Assembly (NCBI GenBank): GCA_049317345.1
Contig: JBMOIL010000012.1
Span: 1 to 24,331 of the forward strand
Direction: 5' to 3'
DNA: 24,331 nt
Source: Mxb001 sp049317345
GTDB taxonomy: Bacteria; Actinomycetota; Actinomycetes; S36-B12
In this document: piece by piece, positions 1 to 7,747 of the stretch
Layout: every line of letters starts with the position of its first letter
Numbering within the stretch: the first letter of the stretch is position 1
Notes under the pieces: model-generated
What the model saw: only the letters and a program-made list of their open reading frames with translations
Database searches by the model: none
What the model was told of the DNA's origin: nothing
Position numbers and translations under genes: made by a program

Positions 1-846
1 CATGTCGGCCGAGACGACGTCGTCGTCTGGGATGGGGATCCGGCTCAGCCACCGGACGGCACCCGCTTCTATGTGCCGTCCTACATGGCGGGGGAGTGGG
101 CATTCGAGGCCATGTCGCTCATGCCCGAGCTGGACGTCTGCCAGTTACCCACCGCGGGCTTCGAGCATGCGCTCGCGCACCTCCCCGCGGGCGTGACGCT
201 GTGCAACGCCGCAGGCGTGCACGACGCCAGCACCGCCGAGCTCGCGGTCGGCCTCATCCTTGCCCGGCTCCGGCGTATCGATGACATGGCCCGTGCCATG
301 CCCGCCGGGGACTTCATCCATGAGCGCTACGACGCCCTGGCCGACAAGCGTGTGGTCATCGTCGGCGTAGGCGGGATCGGGCAGGCTCTCGCCAGGAGGC
401 TCGCCGGCTTCGAGTGCGAGGTCACCCTCGTGGGGCGCACGGCTCGCCCGGGCGTCCTTGGACGTGGGGATCTCGACTCCCTGATCCCCGATGCCGATGT
501 GATCGTGCTCGCCGTCCCACTCGATCACTCGACTCGAGGGATGGTGGACGCGGCGTTCCTCTCCCGGATGCGCGATGGCGCGTTGCTCGTCAACGTCGCA
601 CGCGGGGCCATCGTCGTCACGGACGCGATGCTGGCGGAAGCGGGCCGGCTCTCCTTCGCTCTCGATGTCACCGATCCCGAGCCGCTGCCGCCTGAGCACC
701 CGCTGTGGCGCGCGCCCGGAGTCTTGATCTCCCCGCATGTGGGCGGCAACACCACGGCCTTCCTGCCACGGATAGGACGGCTGGTGCGCCAGCAGGTCGA
801 ACGCTGGGAGTCGGGGTCCCCGCTCGCCCACGTCATCGTGTCCTAG
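1..846 (+). CDS. D-2-hydroxyacid dehydrogenase (glyoxylate/hydroxypyruvate reductase-like), 5' partial
   Basis: The reading frame is open from the first base, so the start lies upstream. 281 residues are visible against about 310 for the family, so some 20-40 residues are missing. The protein is a cytoplasmic NAD(P)H-dependent reductase of 2-oxo acids. The Rossmann signature GVGGIG is at visible residues 122-127, and the catalytic triad is present: Arg in NVARGAIV (201), Glu in DPEPLP (227) and His in SPHVGG (246). The acid after the second Rossmann strand is replaced by VGRTAR, which favours NADPH (inference). The stop lies 10 nt before the ilvD start and overlaps that gene's -10 box, so this may be the first gene of a block with ilvD1 and the FAH-family hydrolase. 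The exact substrate cannot be read from sequence. Confidence 0.88.
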   Translation, partial: HVGRDDVVVWDGDPAQPPDGTRFYVPSYMAGEWAFEAMSLMPELDVCQLPTAGFEHALAHLPAGVTLCNAAGVHDASTAELAVGLILARLRRIDDMARAMPAGDFIHERYDALADKRVVIVGVGGIGQALARRLAGFECEVTLVGRTARPGVLGRGDLDSLIPDADVIVLAVPLDHSTRGMVDAAFLSRMRDGALLVNVARGAIVVTDAMLAEAGRLSFALDVTDPEPLPPEHPLWRAPGVLISPHVGGNTTAFLPRIGRLVRQQVERWESGSPLAHVIVS

Positions 847-849
847 GGT
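844..849 (+). promoter_or_regulatory. Leaderless-type -10 box for ilvD copy 1
   Basis: TAGGGT lies 7 nt before the ATG at 857 and overlaps the stop codon of the preceding dehydrogenase gene. It matches the TANNNT plus 6-7 nt spacing seen before seven other genes here. It favours the ATG at 857 over the in-frame GTG at 848. No clear -35 is visible. Confidence 0.55.
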
Positions 850-856
850 GGAAGGC

Positions 857-2545
857 ATGGTCGATATCAAGCCGCGTAGCCGCGACGTCACGGATGGCCT
901 GGAGCGGGCTCCGGCCCGCGGAATGCTCCGGGCGGTGGGCATGGGCGACGAGGATTTCGTCAAGCCCCAGATCGGCATTGCCTCATCATGGAACGAGATC
1001 ACCCCCTGCAATCTCTCGCTCGCGCGCCTTGCGCTCGCGGCCAAGGAGGGGGTGTTCTCCGCCGGTGGCTTCCCGATGCAGTTCGGCACGATCTCGGTGT
1101 CTGACGGCATCTCCATGGGCCACGAGGGGATGCACTTCTCGCTCGTGAGTCGCGAGATCATCGCGGACTCGGTCGAGGCCGTGATGCAGGCCGAGCGACT
1201 CGACGGCATGGTGACCTTCGCTGGCTGCGACAAGAGCCTTCCCGGCATGCTCATGGCGGCCGCGCGACTCGACCTGTCGAGTGTCTTCGTCTACGCCGGA
1301 TCGATCCTCCCGGGCTTCGCCAAGATGTCGGATGGCTCCGAGCGCGAGGTCACCATCATCGATGCCTTCGAGGCCGTCGGTGCGTGTGCGCGCGGACTCA
1401 TGTCGCGCGAGGACGTCGATGCGATCGAGCGTGCCATCTGCCCCGGCGAGGGTGCGTGCGGCGGCATGTACACCGCCAACACCATGGCCAGCGCTGCCGA
1501 GGCGATGGGCATGTCACTGCCCGGCTCGGCCGCGCCACCCGCCGTCGATCGTCGGCGTGATGGCTACTCCCGCAAGTCGGGCGAGGCCGTCGTCGAGCTC
1601 ATCCGGCAGGGCATCACTGCGCGCGACATCATCACGCGCCAGTCGCTGGAGAATGCCATCGCCGTCCTCATGGCCTTTGGCGGATCCACCAATGCGGTCC
1701 TGCACCTCCTCGCGATCGCCCACGAGGCGAACGTCGAACTGGAGATGGAGGACTTCCATCGCATCGGCTCGAAGGTGCCGCTGCTCGGCAACCTCAAGCC
1801 CTTCGGTCGCTACGTCATGAGCGACGTGGATCGCGTCGGCGGCGTCCCCGTCGTCATGCGTGCCCTCCTCGACGCGGGTCTCATCCACGGCGACTGCCTC
1901 ACCGTGACGGGCAAGACTGTCGCGGAGAACCTCGCAGATATCGCACCGCCCGACCCCGACGGCGAGATCCTGCGCGCCACGCGTGATCCGCTCGCACCGA
2001 CCGGCGGCATCACGATCCTGTCGGGTTCCCTCGCCCCCGAGGGCGCCGTGGTCAAGAACGCCGGCGTACCCGTGGATTCATTCGAAGGCACCGCGCGCGT
2101 ATTCGAGCGCGAGCAGGCAGCCATGGCCGCTCTCGAGGACGGCACGATTCAAGCGGGTGACGTCATCATCATTCGCTACGAAGGACCCAAGGGTGGTCCC
2201 GGCATGCGCGAGATGCTCATGATCACCGGCGCCATCAAGGGTGCGGGCTTGGGCAAGGATGTGCTGCTCATCACCGATGGCCGCTTTTCCGGCGGCACGA
2301 CGGGCCTGTGCGTGGGTCACGTCTCACCCGAGGCGGTCGATGGTGGCCCCATCGGGCTCGTGCACACCGGTGATCGCATTCGCATCGACATTCCGTCACG
2401 CACACTCGACCTGCTCGTCGACGATGACGAGCTGGAAAAGCGCCGGAAGGACTTCACGTCGCTGCCGCCGCGCTACACCCGGGGAGTCCTGGCGAAGTAC
2501 GCCAAGTTGGTTGGCTCCGCGAGTCGCGGCGCCGTCTGCGACTAG
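857..2545 (+). CDS. ilvD: Dihydroxyacid dehydratase / IlvD-Edd family, copy 1
   Basis: An Fe-S dehydratase that converts 2,3-dihydroxy-3-methyl acids to 2-oxo acids in valine, isoleucine and leucine synthesis. It has 562 residues, the usual length. The three cluster cysteines are present: C51 (ITPCN), C124 (GCDKS) and C201 (GACGGMYTANTM). K126, beside C124, is the lysine carbamylated in the family, and SDGISMGHEGMH carries Mg ligands. GRFSGGTTG near the C terminus supplies the catalytic serine. From memory, motifs such as DIKPRSRDVTDG and CPGEGACGGMYTANTMASA closely match the mycobacterial housekeeping IlvD, so this copy looks canonical although it sits among catabolic genes. A second copy lies at 8634-10325 (roughly two thirds identical by eye). 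The ATG was chosen over GTG 848 because of the -10 box at 844. A sugar-acid dehydratase role cannot be excluded. Confidence 0.93.
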   Translation: MVDIKPRSRDVTDGLERAPARGMLRAVGMGDEDFVKPQIGIASSWNEITPCNLSLARLALAAKEGVFSAGGFPMQFGTISVSDGISMGHEGMHFSLVSREIIADSVEAVMQAERLDGMVTFAGCDKSLPGMLMAAARLDLSSVFVYAGSILPGFAKMSDGSEREVTIIDAFEAVGACARGLMSREDVDAIERAICPGEGACGGMYTANTMASAAEAMGMSLPGSAAPPAVDRRRDGYSRKSGEAVVELIRQGITARDIITRQSLENAIAVLMAFGGSTNAVLHLLAIAHEANVELEMEDFHRIGSKVPLLGNLKPFGRYVMSDVDRVGGVPVVMRALLDAGLIHGDCLTVTGKTVAENLADIAPPDPDGEILRATRDPLAPTGGITILSGSLAPEGAVVKNAGVPVDSFEGTARVFEREQAAMAALEDGTIQAGDVIIIRYEGPKGGPGMREMLMITGAIKGAGLGKDVLLITDGRFSGGTTGLCVGHVSPEAVDGGPIGLVHTGDRIRIDIPSRTLDLLVDDDELEKRRKDFTSLPPRYTRGVLAKYAKLVGSASRGAVCD

Positions 2546-2550
2546 AGGAG
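2546..2550 (+). promoter_or_regulatory. Shine-Dalgarno of the FAH-family gene
   Basis: AGGAG directly follows the ilvD1 stop and ends 6 nt before the GTG at 2557. It sets that start and implies the gene is translated from the ilvD1 transcript. Confidence 0.7.
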
Positions 2551-2556
2551 TCTCCC

Positions 2557-3417
2557 GTGAAGCTCATCCGTGTGGGCGCCCCCGGCGCCGAAGTGCCCGC
2601 TGTGCTGGGTGCCGAAGGCCAGCGGTACGACGTCTCGTCGGTCACAGACGACTTCGATGCCGCGTTCTTCGCGGGGGGTGGCATCGCCGATCTGCAGCGT
2701 CGCTGGGTGGCGGGGGAGATCGCGTTGCTGCCGACCCTGCCGCCCGAGGCTCGCCTGGGAGCTCCCATCGCTCGCCCAGGACACCTCGTGTGCGCAGGCC
2801 TCAACTACGCCGATCACGCCGCGGAGTCGGGCATGGCGATCCCTGAGGAGCCGCTGCTCTTTACCAAGGCCCCCAACACGGTCATCGGTCCTACCGACAA
2901 CGTGCACATCCCGCGCGGTGCGACCAAGGTCGACTACGAGGTTGAGCTTGGCATCGTCATCGGATCCACCTGCCGCTACCTCGACTCGCCCGCCGATGCC
3001 TGGTCGCACATCGCCGGGTTCGTTGTTTCCAATGACGTGTCTGAGCGTGCCTTCCAGCTTGATCACGGTGGCCAGTGGATGAAGGGCAAGTCGGCAGAGA
3101 CCTTCAACCCGCTGGGTCCTTGGCTGGTGACGACCGACGAGGTCGATATGGCCGCAGGCCTCGACCTCTGGCTCGACGTCGATGGACAGCGCCGCCAGAC
3201 GGGTAGGACGACATCTCTGATCTTCGGGGTCGACGTGCTCCTGCACTACATCAGCCAATTCCTCGTCCTTGATCCCGGTGACCTCGTGAACACCGGCACA
3301 CCGCCCGGCGTGGCCATGGGCATGGCGGAGCCCGCGTGGGTGCAGACCGGTCAGGTCGTCACGGCTGGCATCAGCGGTCTAGGAGAGCAGCGCTCGCATT
3401 TTGTGACCGCGCCGTAG
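2557..3417 (+). CDS. Fumarylacetoacetate hydrolase family protein (2,4-dioxo-3-deoxy sugar-acid hydrolase-like)
   Basis: 286 residues with the FAH C-terminal fold. Members hydrolyse or cleave C-C bonds in diketo acids, or decarboxylate and isomerise related compounds, using a divalent metal. The metal ligands are visible as E128 and E130 (DYEVELG) and D160 (SNDVSER). GLNYADHAAESG (81-92), KGKSAETFNPLGPWL (176-190) and NTGTPPGVAMG (245-255) are typical of the subgroup that includes 2,4-diketo-3-deoxy-L-fuconate and L-rhamnonate hydrolases. The N-terminal 70 residues form the small accessory domain. It starts with GTG 11 nt after ilvD1. A dehydratase, an SDR dehydrogenase and a FAH hydrolase together fit the end of a non-phosphorylative sugar-acid pathway (inference). 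Other FAH activities remain possible. Confidence 0.88.
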   Translation: MKLIRVGAPGAEVPAVLGAEGQRYDVSSVTDDFDAAFFAGGGIADLQRRWVAGEIALLPTLPPEARLGAPIARPGHLVCAGLNYADHAAESGMAIPEEPLLFTKAPNTVIGPTDNVHIPRGATKVDYEVELGIVIGSTCRYLDSPADAWSHIAGFVVSNDVSERAFQLDHGGQWMKGKSAETFNPLGPWLVTTDEVDMAAGLDLWLDVDGQRRQTGRTTSLIFGVDVLLHYISQFLVLDPGDLVNTGTPPGVAMGMAEPAWVQTGQVVTAGISGLGEQRSHFVTAP

Positions 3418-3441
3418 CCGGTCTATGACCTTGGCCGCGCC

Positions 3442-3447
3442 TAAGGT
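3442..3447 (+). promoter_or_regulatory. Leaderless-type -10 box for the DUF2510 gene
   Basis: TAAGGT is followed by 7 nt and the ATG at 3455. The spacing matches the other leaderless-type promoters in the window and supports 3455 rather than the upstream in-frame ATG at 3425. Confidence 0.5.
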
Positions 3448-3454
3448 CAAGGAC

Positions 3455-4123
3455 ATGACTGAAGAGAATCCGATCCCGGCTGCTCCCGCCGGCTGGTACC
3501 CCGACCCGCAGGCACCCGGCCAGCAGCGCTACTGGGACGGCACTGTCTGGACGGCGAACGCTCCCTCCGCAACTGCCACGCCTGGGGCGCCGCAGGCCGG
3601 GGGACCGATCACCTCGACCAACGCCATCATCGGACTCGTCCTCGCCATCGTGTCGTGGGTCGTGTGCCCCATCATCGCCGCGATCGTCGCCCTGGTTTTG
3701 GCGCACTCGTCCAGCAAGGAGATCGCAGCCTCAGGCGGCCGCGTAGGCGGTGCGGGACTCAACACTGCGACGCGCATCATCGCCTGGATCAACATCGGTG
3801 TGTCCATCATCGCGGGCATCGTGATCGCCGGGCTGGCCATCTTCGGTGTGATCTTTACCGCGACTGTAGCTTCCAGTCTCGACCCGGCAATCAACGCGAA
3901 GACGGGTCTGGCAGACGGCCAGTACGCGATGAGTCCCTCGCGAGTGGTGAACATCAACGACGAATGCAGTTATGGCGGCACCGTCTCGATACCGGGGAAT
4001 GCCAATGTCGGCGACGTGACCGTCTACGGCCGCGGGCCGAGCGAGTGCCCGAATCTCGTCGAGGTCCAGGTTGTCTTCATCGACGTGAGTGGTGGAGTCG
4101 CTCGCATCATCAGCGTGGAGTAG
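3455..4123 (+). CDS. DUF2510-domain membrane protein
   Basis: 222 residues, function unknown. Residues 12-33 form a DUF2510 module (AGWYPDPQAPGQQRYWDG), a short aromatic motif found near the N terminus of many actinobacterial membrane proteins. A Pro/Ala-rich linker follows, then two hydrophobic segments at about 57-85 and 105-140, giving a DUF4190-like double-pass arrangement. The last 80 or so residues are soluble and probably outside the membrane, with two cysteines (NDECSYGG and SECPN) that could form a disulfide. The gene converges with the SDR gene on the - strand with only 5 nt between the stops. It has its own -10 box and no obvious link to the catabolic genes beside it. An upstream in-frame ATG at 3425 is possible but would override the -10 signal. 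Confidence 0.8.
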   Translation: MTEENPIPAAPAGWYPDPQAPGQQRYWDGTVWTANAPSATATPGAPQAGGPITSTNAIIGLVLAIVSWVVCPIIAAIVALVLAHSSSKEIAASGGRVGGAGLNTATRIIAWINIGVSIIAGIVIAGLAIFGVIFTATVASSLDPAINAKTGLADGQYAMSPSRVVNINDECSYGGTVSIPGNANVGDVTVYGRGPSECPNLVEVQVVFIDVSGGVARIISVE

Positions 4124-4128
4124 GCCTC

Positions 4129-4920
4129 TCACATGTCGCGGAAGGAATCCCAGTCCGCGCCGATGGTGAGCCCGCCGTCGAGCACGATCGTCTGACCGGT
4201 GACCCATGACGAGGCGTCGCTGGCGAGATAGACGACCGAGCCGATGAGATCCTCCGGTACGCCGAGTCGGCCCATCGGTGTCACGTGGTCGAACCACCTC
4301 TGTCGATGCTCCTCGCCCCACAGTGGCTTGGTGAACTCCGTCTTGATGACGAAGGGCTCGATCGCGTTGATGCGGATGCCATCTGCGGCCCACTCGCGTG
4401 CGCAGCTGCGCGTGAGAGACGTGACGCCTGCCTTCGTGGCGGCGTACACAGAGATCGTGTTGAAGCTGAATCGGGCGCTGAGTGAACTGAGGTTGACGAT
4501 GCAGCCCTTGCCCTGTGGGCGCATGATCGCGTGAGCGGCCTGGCTCGCGAAGAAGATGGCGCGGAGATTGACCGAGACGATGGCGTCGAAGTCCTCCGGG
4601 GTCACCTCCTCGATCGGCTTGCGTCGGTTGATGCCGACGCCGTTGAGCAGGACGTCCAGGCCACCTAGGACATCGGCCCCCTGCCGCACAACCTCGCTCG
4701 ACCCGTCGGCGGTGGAGACGTCGCCAACGACCTCAACGGCCGTGCCGCCCGCCGAGCGGATGCCCTCGACGATAGGAGCGACCCGCTCGGATGACAGGTC
4801 GTGGACACCCACGTGTGCCCCGCGCTCAGCGAAGGCGCGCGCCATGACCGAGCCGAGCGCGCCCCCGGCGCCCGTGATGAGCACCCGGCGCCCGGTCAGA
4901 TCGAAAAGCGGATCGGTCAC
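4129..4920 (-). CDS. Short-chain dehydrogenase/reductase, last gene of the apiose-like operon
   Basis: 263 residues, a classical SDR close to the gluconate 5-dehydrogenase / 2-keto-3-deoxy-acid dehydrogenase group. The cofactor loop TGAGGALG is at 16-23, and D41 after the second strand predicts NAD(H). The usual NNAG is NGVG (93-96). The catalytic residues are S146, Y159 and K163 (YAATK). DGGLTIG near the C terminus is typical. The GTG start overlaps the stop of the preceding lactonase-like gene in GTGA, so translation is probably coupled. By position it should oxidise a hydroxyl of a sugar acid made by the upstream enzymes. The substrate is not readable. No terminator fits in the 5-nt gap to the converging gene. 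Confidence 0.88.
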   Translation of the reverse strand: MTDPLFDLTGRRVLITGAGGALGSVMARAFAERGAHVGVHDLSSERVAPIVEGIRSAGGTAVEVVGDVSTADGSSEVVRQGADVLGGLDVLLNGVGINRRKPIEEVTPEDFDAIVSVNLRAIFFASQAAHAIMRPQGKGCIVNLSSLSARFSFNTISVYAATKAGVTSLTRSCAREWAADGIRINAIEPFVIKTEFTKPLWGEEHRQRWFDHVTPMGRLGVPEDLIGSVVYLASDASSWVTGQTIVLDGGLTIGADWDSFRDM

Positions 4921-6677
4921 GATGCCCTCCCAGGCAGGTCGACGAGCAACACATCATGGGGCTGGAGCACGACGCGGGCATCCGCAGCGCCGATGAGCAG
5001 CGCCTCGCGCGGAGTGTCCGTGAGGTTGACGACGATGGCGCGTCGTCCCTCGGGTCCATCGAGGACGACGCCATCGACGCACTCCGGATCACTCGAGGTG
5101 GTGGGCAGGAGATGGGAGGCTCCGGCCACCGCGCGCACGACCTCCGCCACGGGAAACACCTCGCCTGGTCGCGAGGCGAAGGCCGAGTCCTCGACTCCTC
5201 GATCACGCGTACGCAGTCCCTTCCAGCCCAGGTCCTCGAAGAGTGTGACAGCGCGGATGGTCGCGGCCGAGCTCAAGCTGCGCAGGGCGAGCGCTGCCCA
5301 AGCTGCCGCGAACCACGTGGGCTGTCGACCATCGACATCAGCGGGGAGGTCCGTGCTGCTCACATCGGCAGCGGGGTCGGTGGCGTTGGGGTTGAAGCGC
5401 GGGCGCAGGGAGATCGGTCCCATGTGGATCCCTGTGTCGCCGGTCAGGCGCGGGGCTTCGGCGGCGATGACCGCGAGGGTGGCGGTGTTCTGCAGCACCG
5501 TGCGGTCATCGAAGGAGTGCACCTGCGGATTGACGGAGAAGGTCGTCCACTGCAACCCCGTGGTGTCAGGCGGCTGTCGGTTGAGCTCGGTGAAGTAGAG
5601 ATCGGTGCCACAGCCCCACGGTAGGTCGGGCCCTAAGCGCGAGCGCCAGGCATCGAGGGTTGCGCGCGAGGTCACCTTCTCCTCCGGATGGATGACCCAC
5701 AGGCCGGCCAGGGTGTCGCCGGCATCGGCCAGCGGCGCGGCAAGCGAGGGATCGGGCCCCTCGGCGCTGTGCAGGCCGATGAACGCGCGAGCTCCCAGGT
5801 CGCGCGCACGCCCCGTGATGTCGCGGATGCGCTCGACTGCGTCGGGTCCCGAAGCATCGACGTCGGCATGGACGTGATCCAGGTGCAGGGAGCGCAGGAA
5901 CTCCGTCTCCGGCGCCGTCCAGGGAGCATCCGTGAGGTGTACGCCGATGCCGGGTAGGGGACGAGGGTCAGCATCGACCCTGATCTCGACCGGCCCGTCC
6001 GGAAGTGGCGCGGGCGCGGTCAACGGGACTGCGGTGAGTGTCAGCGTGACCGACTGGCCCACGGCGTCACCCGGCTGGACCGCGACCGGGAAGGGCAGCG
6101 AGATTGGCGTGCAGTAGGTCTTGTAGGAAGCGTCGCTCCAATTGCGGTGGTCTTCGGTCTCGAAGACCTCGCCGGCGAAGTCGATGCGCGCGTGCCCGCC
6201 CATGCCCACGGGGTAGGTCATCGCCGCGATGTCGAGGAAGGGCTGGTGCGGCGAGAGGGAATCCGGGAAGGCGCTCATCTCCACGCTGCCGTCTGCATGG
6301 GTGATCTCACAGGCACGTCCCGCGAAGCCGTCCATGGGATGCAGCACGCAGATCCCGAGCCGATTGCGCAGGAAGGGTGCGCTCGCCTCACCGCGGAGCG
6401 AGTAGCGCAGCGTGCCATCTGACTGGCCCTCGATGTCGATCGTCGCCGTGAAGGGCTCGGCGTCGAAGCTCCCCCGTGCGGTGACGTGGATGGTGAAGGA
6501 GTCACCCCGGTCGTCGATCTCCTCGCTCACGATTCGCCAGGGCCGGGCGGTCCAGTTGCGATCCTGGAAGACGACGTAGATCCGACGGAGGATCTCCTCG
6601 TCGCCGAGTCGCACGCATCGGATGTCGCCGGAGTCGTAGTCCGCACGAAGCGGGCCGGCGACAAGTGTCGTGGTCAT
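4917..6677 (-). CDS. apnL: D-apionate lactonase-like protein
   Basis: 586 residues starting at the ATG that overlaps the upstream stop in ATGA. GGAGG abuts the start codon, so translation is probably coupled. It lacks a signal peptide. Recognition rests on remembered family signatures: AGPLRADYDSGDIRCVRLG near the N terminus, LGICVLHPMDGFAG (108-121), a THADGS block, and VFETEDHRNWSDASYKTY (171-188). These match the D-apionate lactonase family described in bacterial D-apiose catabolism. The first 215 residues look like a beta-rich domain. The remainder alternates helices and strands like a TIM barrel (HADVDASGPDAVERIRDI, AFIGLHSAEG), with a small beta domain at the end (RRAIVVNLTD, LLVDLPG). 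Family members hydrolyse apiono-lactone to apionate. The dehydrogenase just upstream would make the lactone. Action on another lactone is possible. Confidence 0.68.
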   Translation of the reverse strand: MTTTLVAGPLRADYDSGDIRCVRLGDEEILRRIYVVFQDRNWTARPWRIVSEEIDDRGDSFTIHVTARGSFDAEPFTATIDIEGQSDGTLRYSLRGEASAPFLRNRLGICVLHPMDGFAGRACEITHADGSVEMSAFPDSLSPHQPFLDIAAMTYPVGMGGHARIDFAGEVFETEDHRNWSDASYKTYCTPISLPFPVAVQPGDAVGQSVTLTLTAVPLTAPAPLPDGPVEIRVDADPRPLPGIGVHLTDAPWTAPETEFLRSLHLDHVHADVDASGPDAVERIRDITGRARDLGARAFIGLHSAEGPDPSLAAPLADAGDTLAGLWVIHPEEKVTSRATLDAWRSRLGPDLPWGCGTDLYFTELNRQPPDTTGLQWTTFSVNPQVHSFDDRTVLQNTATLAVIAAEAPRLTGDTGIHMGPISLRPRFNPNATDPAADVSSTDLPADVDGRQPTWFAAAWAALALRSLSSAATIRAVTLFEDLGWKGLRTRDRGVEDSAFASRPGEVFPVAEVVRAVAGASHLLPTTSSDPECVDGVVLDGPEGRRAIVVNLTDTPREALLIGAADARVVLQPHDVLLVDLPGRAS

Positions 6678-7747
6678 CCTCCGTGCGCGCTTCCCACGCG
6701 GTAGGGCAGGCCGGTCTCGAGCGACTCGTAGGCACCGAGTGTGAGCTCCATGGTCCGTAGAGTGTCGGCGCCGCTGGTCTCGGGCGTGCGGCCGGTGCGC
6801 AGGCACTCCACCCAGTGCCGCTGGAGTGTGACCACGCTGTCCTGGATGCCATTCCACGGGCGCGAGGCCCACGTGTGCTCGGGGATCTGCAGATCCTCAT
6901 CGAGCACCGTCGCCCCGGTCATGCGGGCAGCGGAGTCACCGACATCGACCGGGTGGGAGACCACCTGCAGGTGATAGTCGGGTCCGAGCGTGATCACGCC
7001 ACGTGTGCCCTCGAGAGTAACGAAGGCCTGGGGGTAGGCCGAGTGATCGGCGAACGTCTCGTAACTGGCGTCGGCGATCGCAGTGGCCCCCGGCATGTGC
7101 ATCATCACTGTCGCGACGTCCTCGCCCACGATGCGCGGATTGACCTTGAGCGCCTCGGCGTAGAGGGACTCGGGCTCACCCATGAAGAAGCGGGCCAGGT
7201 CGAAGAGGTGCACGGCGACGTCGACGATGATCATGCGCTCGCTGTCGAGCAGCCAGGGCTGAGCCGAGTAGCAGTCGTGGAAGCTGCGGAAGCTGAAGCG
7301 GCCGAAGAACGGCCTGCCAATGGCGCCGCTGTCGAGGATCTCCTTGACGCGTCGCATCGGGTGCTGGAAGCGGAAGTTCTCGTGGACCATGAAGGGCAGG
7401 TCCTTGGCCGCCATCGCCGCGACCATGGCCCGGGCATCCTCGAGATCCCACGCCAGCGGCTTCTGGCAGATGGCAGCGACCCCGTGCTCGGCCGCCAGAT
7501 GCACCATCATCGGATGCGTCGGGGGAGTGGTGGCGATGTCGACGAAGTCGAGATCCTCGTTGGCGAAGAGCTCGGCGGCATCCGCGTAGGGTCGGCCACC
7601 GAATTCGCGGGCCGCAGCCTCGAGCCGTTGCGGATCGGTGTCGCACACGGCGACGAGCTCGACGTCGGGAATCTCCGCCCAGGCGTGCAGGTGATTCTGT
7701 GCGAAGAAGCCCGTGCCGATGACGGCGAAGCGGTAGGGCTTGCTCAT
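6674..7747 (-). CDS. apsD: Gfo/Idh/MocA oxidoreductase, D-apiose dehydrogenase-like
   Basis: 357 residues with an N-terminal Rossmann domain (GTGFFA at 11-16; D36 after strand 2 favours NAD) and a C-terminal beta-sheet substrate domain. The family EKP motif appears as QKP (K96), and the catalytic D-x3-H is D176-H180 in VDVAVHLFDL. From memory, AVIGTGFFAQNHLHAW, VHENFRFQHPMRRVKEILD and LDLARFFMGE-type blocks match D-apiose dehydrogenases, which oxidise D-apiose to the 1,4-lactone. The immediate downstream gene looks like the matching lactonase, which supports the assignment. It starts with ATG overlapping the sulfurtransferase stop (ATGA) and ends overlapping the lactonase start. No kinase, transporter or regulator for the sugar is visible in the window. 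Another aldose or inositol-type substrate is possible. Confidence 0.72.
   Translation of the reverse strand: MSKPYRFAVIGTGFFAQNHLHAWAEIPDVELVAVCDTDPQRLEAAAREFGGRPYADAAELFANEDLDFVDIATTPPTHPMMVHLAAEHGVAAICQKPLAWDLEDARAMVAAMAAKDLPFMVHENFRFQHPMRRVKEILDSGAIGRPFFGRFSFRSFHDCYSAQPWLLDSERMIIVDVAVHLFDLARFFMGEPESLYAEALKVNPRIVGEDVATVMMHMPGATAIADASYETFADHSAYPQAFVTLEGTRGVITLGPDYHLQVVSHPVDVGDSAARMTGATVLDEDLQIPEHTWASRPWNGIQDSVVTLQRHWVECLRTGRTPETSGADTLRTMELTLGAYESLETGLPYRVGSAHGG

Noticed and set aside
848..856. GTG start for ilvD1
   Set aside because: It lacks a ribosome site and would overlap the -10 box; the ATG at 857 fits both the spacing and the family N terminus.
6678..6872. 65-residue N-terminal extension of the lactonase-like gene
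   Set aside because: It would lie inside the dehydrogenase gene and is Arg/His-rich without homology. The ATG in the ATGA overlap fits the operon pattern.
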